Translations under genes and position numbers: made by a program | Shown here: positions 11,092 through 11,204 of the stretch, one piece after another | How positions within the stretch are numbered: the first letter of the stretch is position 1 | Layout: every line of letters starts with the position of its first letter | Notes under the pieces: generated by a model | What the model saw: only the letters and a program-made list of their open reading frames with translations | What the model was told of the DNA's origin: nothing | Databases searched by the model: none | NCBI GenBank assembly: GCA_964592725.1 | Contig: CAZQFQ010000043.1 | Span: forward strand, 1 to 11,204 | DNA: 11,204 nt | Source: PALSA-1336 sp964592725 | Lineage (GTDB): Bacteria; Patescibacteriota; Doudnabacteria; UBA920 | Direction: 5' to 3'

Positions 11092-11134
11092 CCTCCTTGA
11101 ACGATATAATGGCACCATCAGGCAGGAAAGTCAA
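11092..11134 (-). promoter_or_regulatory. Promoter and ribosome binding site of the 10512-11087 gene
   Basis: Minus strand: TTGACT (11134-11129), an 18-bp spacer, then ATTATA (11110-11105) or, with 17 bp, CATTAT. AGGAGG follows at 11097-11092, then ACTC and the ATG. The untranslated leader is only about 10 nt. Confidence 0.65.
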
Positions 11135-11144
11135 TACTGGGTTT

Positions 11145-11204
11145 TGTACTGTCATTTAAAATTGAAAACCGGACTCCGTAAAGTTAAAAACCGGACTTTG
11201 GTGG
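11145..11204. mobile_element. Possible end of an IS21-like insertion sequence, cut by the window edge
   Basis: A TGTACTGTCATTT-like start is followed by two direct copies of AAAACCGGACT (11165-11175 and 11187-11197) spaced 22 bp apart. IS21-family elements have TGT-type ends and several internal repeats that bind the transposase. No transposase gene is within the window, so this rests on the repeat pattern and on memory of the family. Confidence 0.35.

Noticed and set aside
1..11204. tRNA or rRNA genes
   Set aside because: No cloverleaf with a GTTC-type T-loop and CCA-adjacent acceptor, and no rRNA-like conserved segment, was noticed by eye; a tRNAscan or covariance search was not possible.

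Overview
The window looks like chromosomal DNA of a Candidate Phyla Radiation (Patescibacteria) bacterium, probably Parcubacteria-like. The basis is a threonyl-tRNA synthetase that starts directly at the editing domain without a TGS domain, an adk–adk-like–map cluster, a PaaX/Cas2-fold regulator of the kind common in these genomes, housekeeping genes that mostly lack a Shine-Dalgarno (SD) sequence, and a very high density of short palindromic repeats. The lineage is an inference; there is no rRNA gene here to confirm it.

Layout, left to right. The plus strand begins with the 3' end of dnaE (1-1049), followed by stacked palindromes and a strong terminator. A small membrane-protein gene lies on the minus strand (1384-1617). 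A divergent promoter drives a highly structured RNA leader (about 1760-1965). This is followed by a 509-bp unit bounded by perfect 18-bp inverted repeats that carries a GxxExxY nuclease-like gene, and the unit ends 2 bp before thrS (2483-4255). A DUF559 nuclease-like gene follows, set between inverted copies of a GC-rich hairpin repeat and frameshifted near its end by a 16-bp tandem duplication. On the minus strand come adk, an adk-like paralogue and map (transcribed 6922 to 4860), with palindromic repeats in each gap. Then come a minus-strand gene of unknown function (7093-7845), a Kef-type cation/proton antiporter (8043-9755, plus), a PaaX/Cas2-like gene (9839-10363, plus) between two related 36-bp palindromes, a minus-strand membrane/coiled-coil gene (10512-11087), and what looks like one end of an insertion sequence at the right edge.

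Two themes stand out. First, palindromic elements occupy nearly every gap and have also entered two essential genes in frame (dnaE about 91-171; thrS 4007-4035). Three small genes (GxxExxY, DUF559, PaaX/Cas2-like) are each bracketed by a pair of repeats of one family, which suggests small nuclease- or regulator-carrying repeat cassettes alongside MITE-like derivatives. Second, the three isolated minus-strand genes each have a near-consensus promoter, an AGGAGG SD and a GC-rich terminator hairpin, unlike the SD-less housekeeping genes, so they form a distinct expression class of unknown function.
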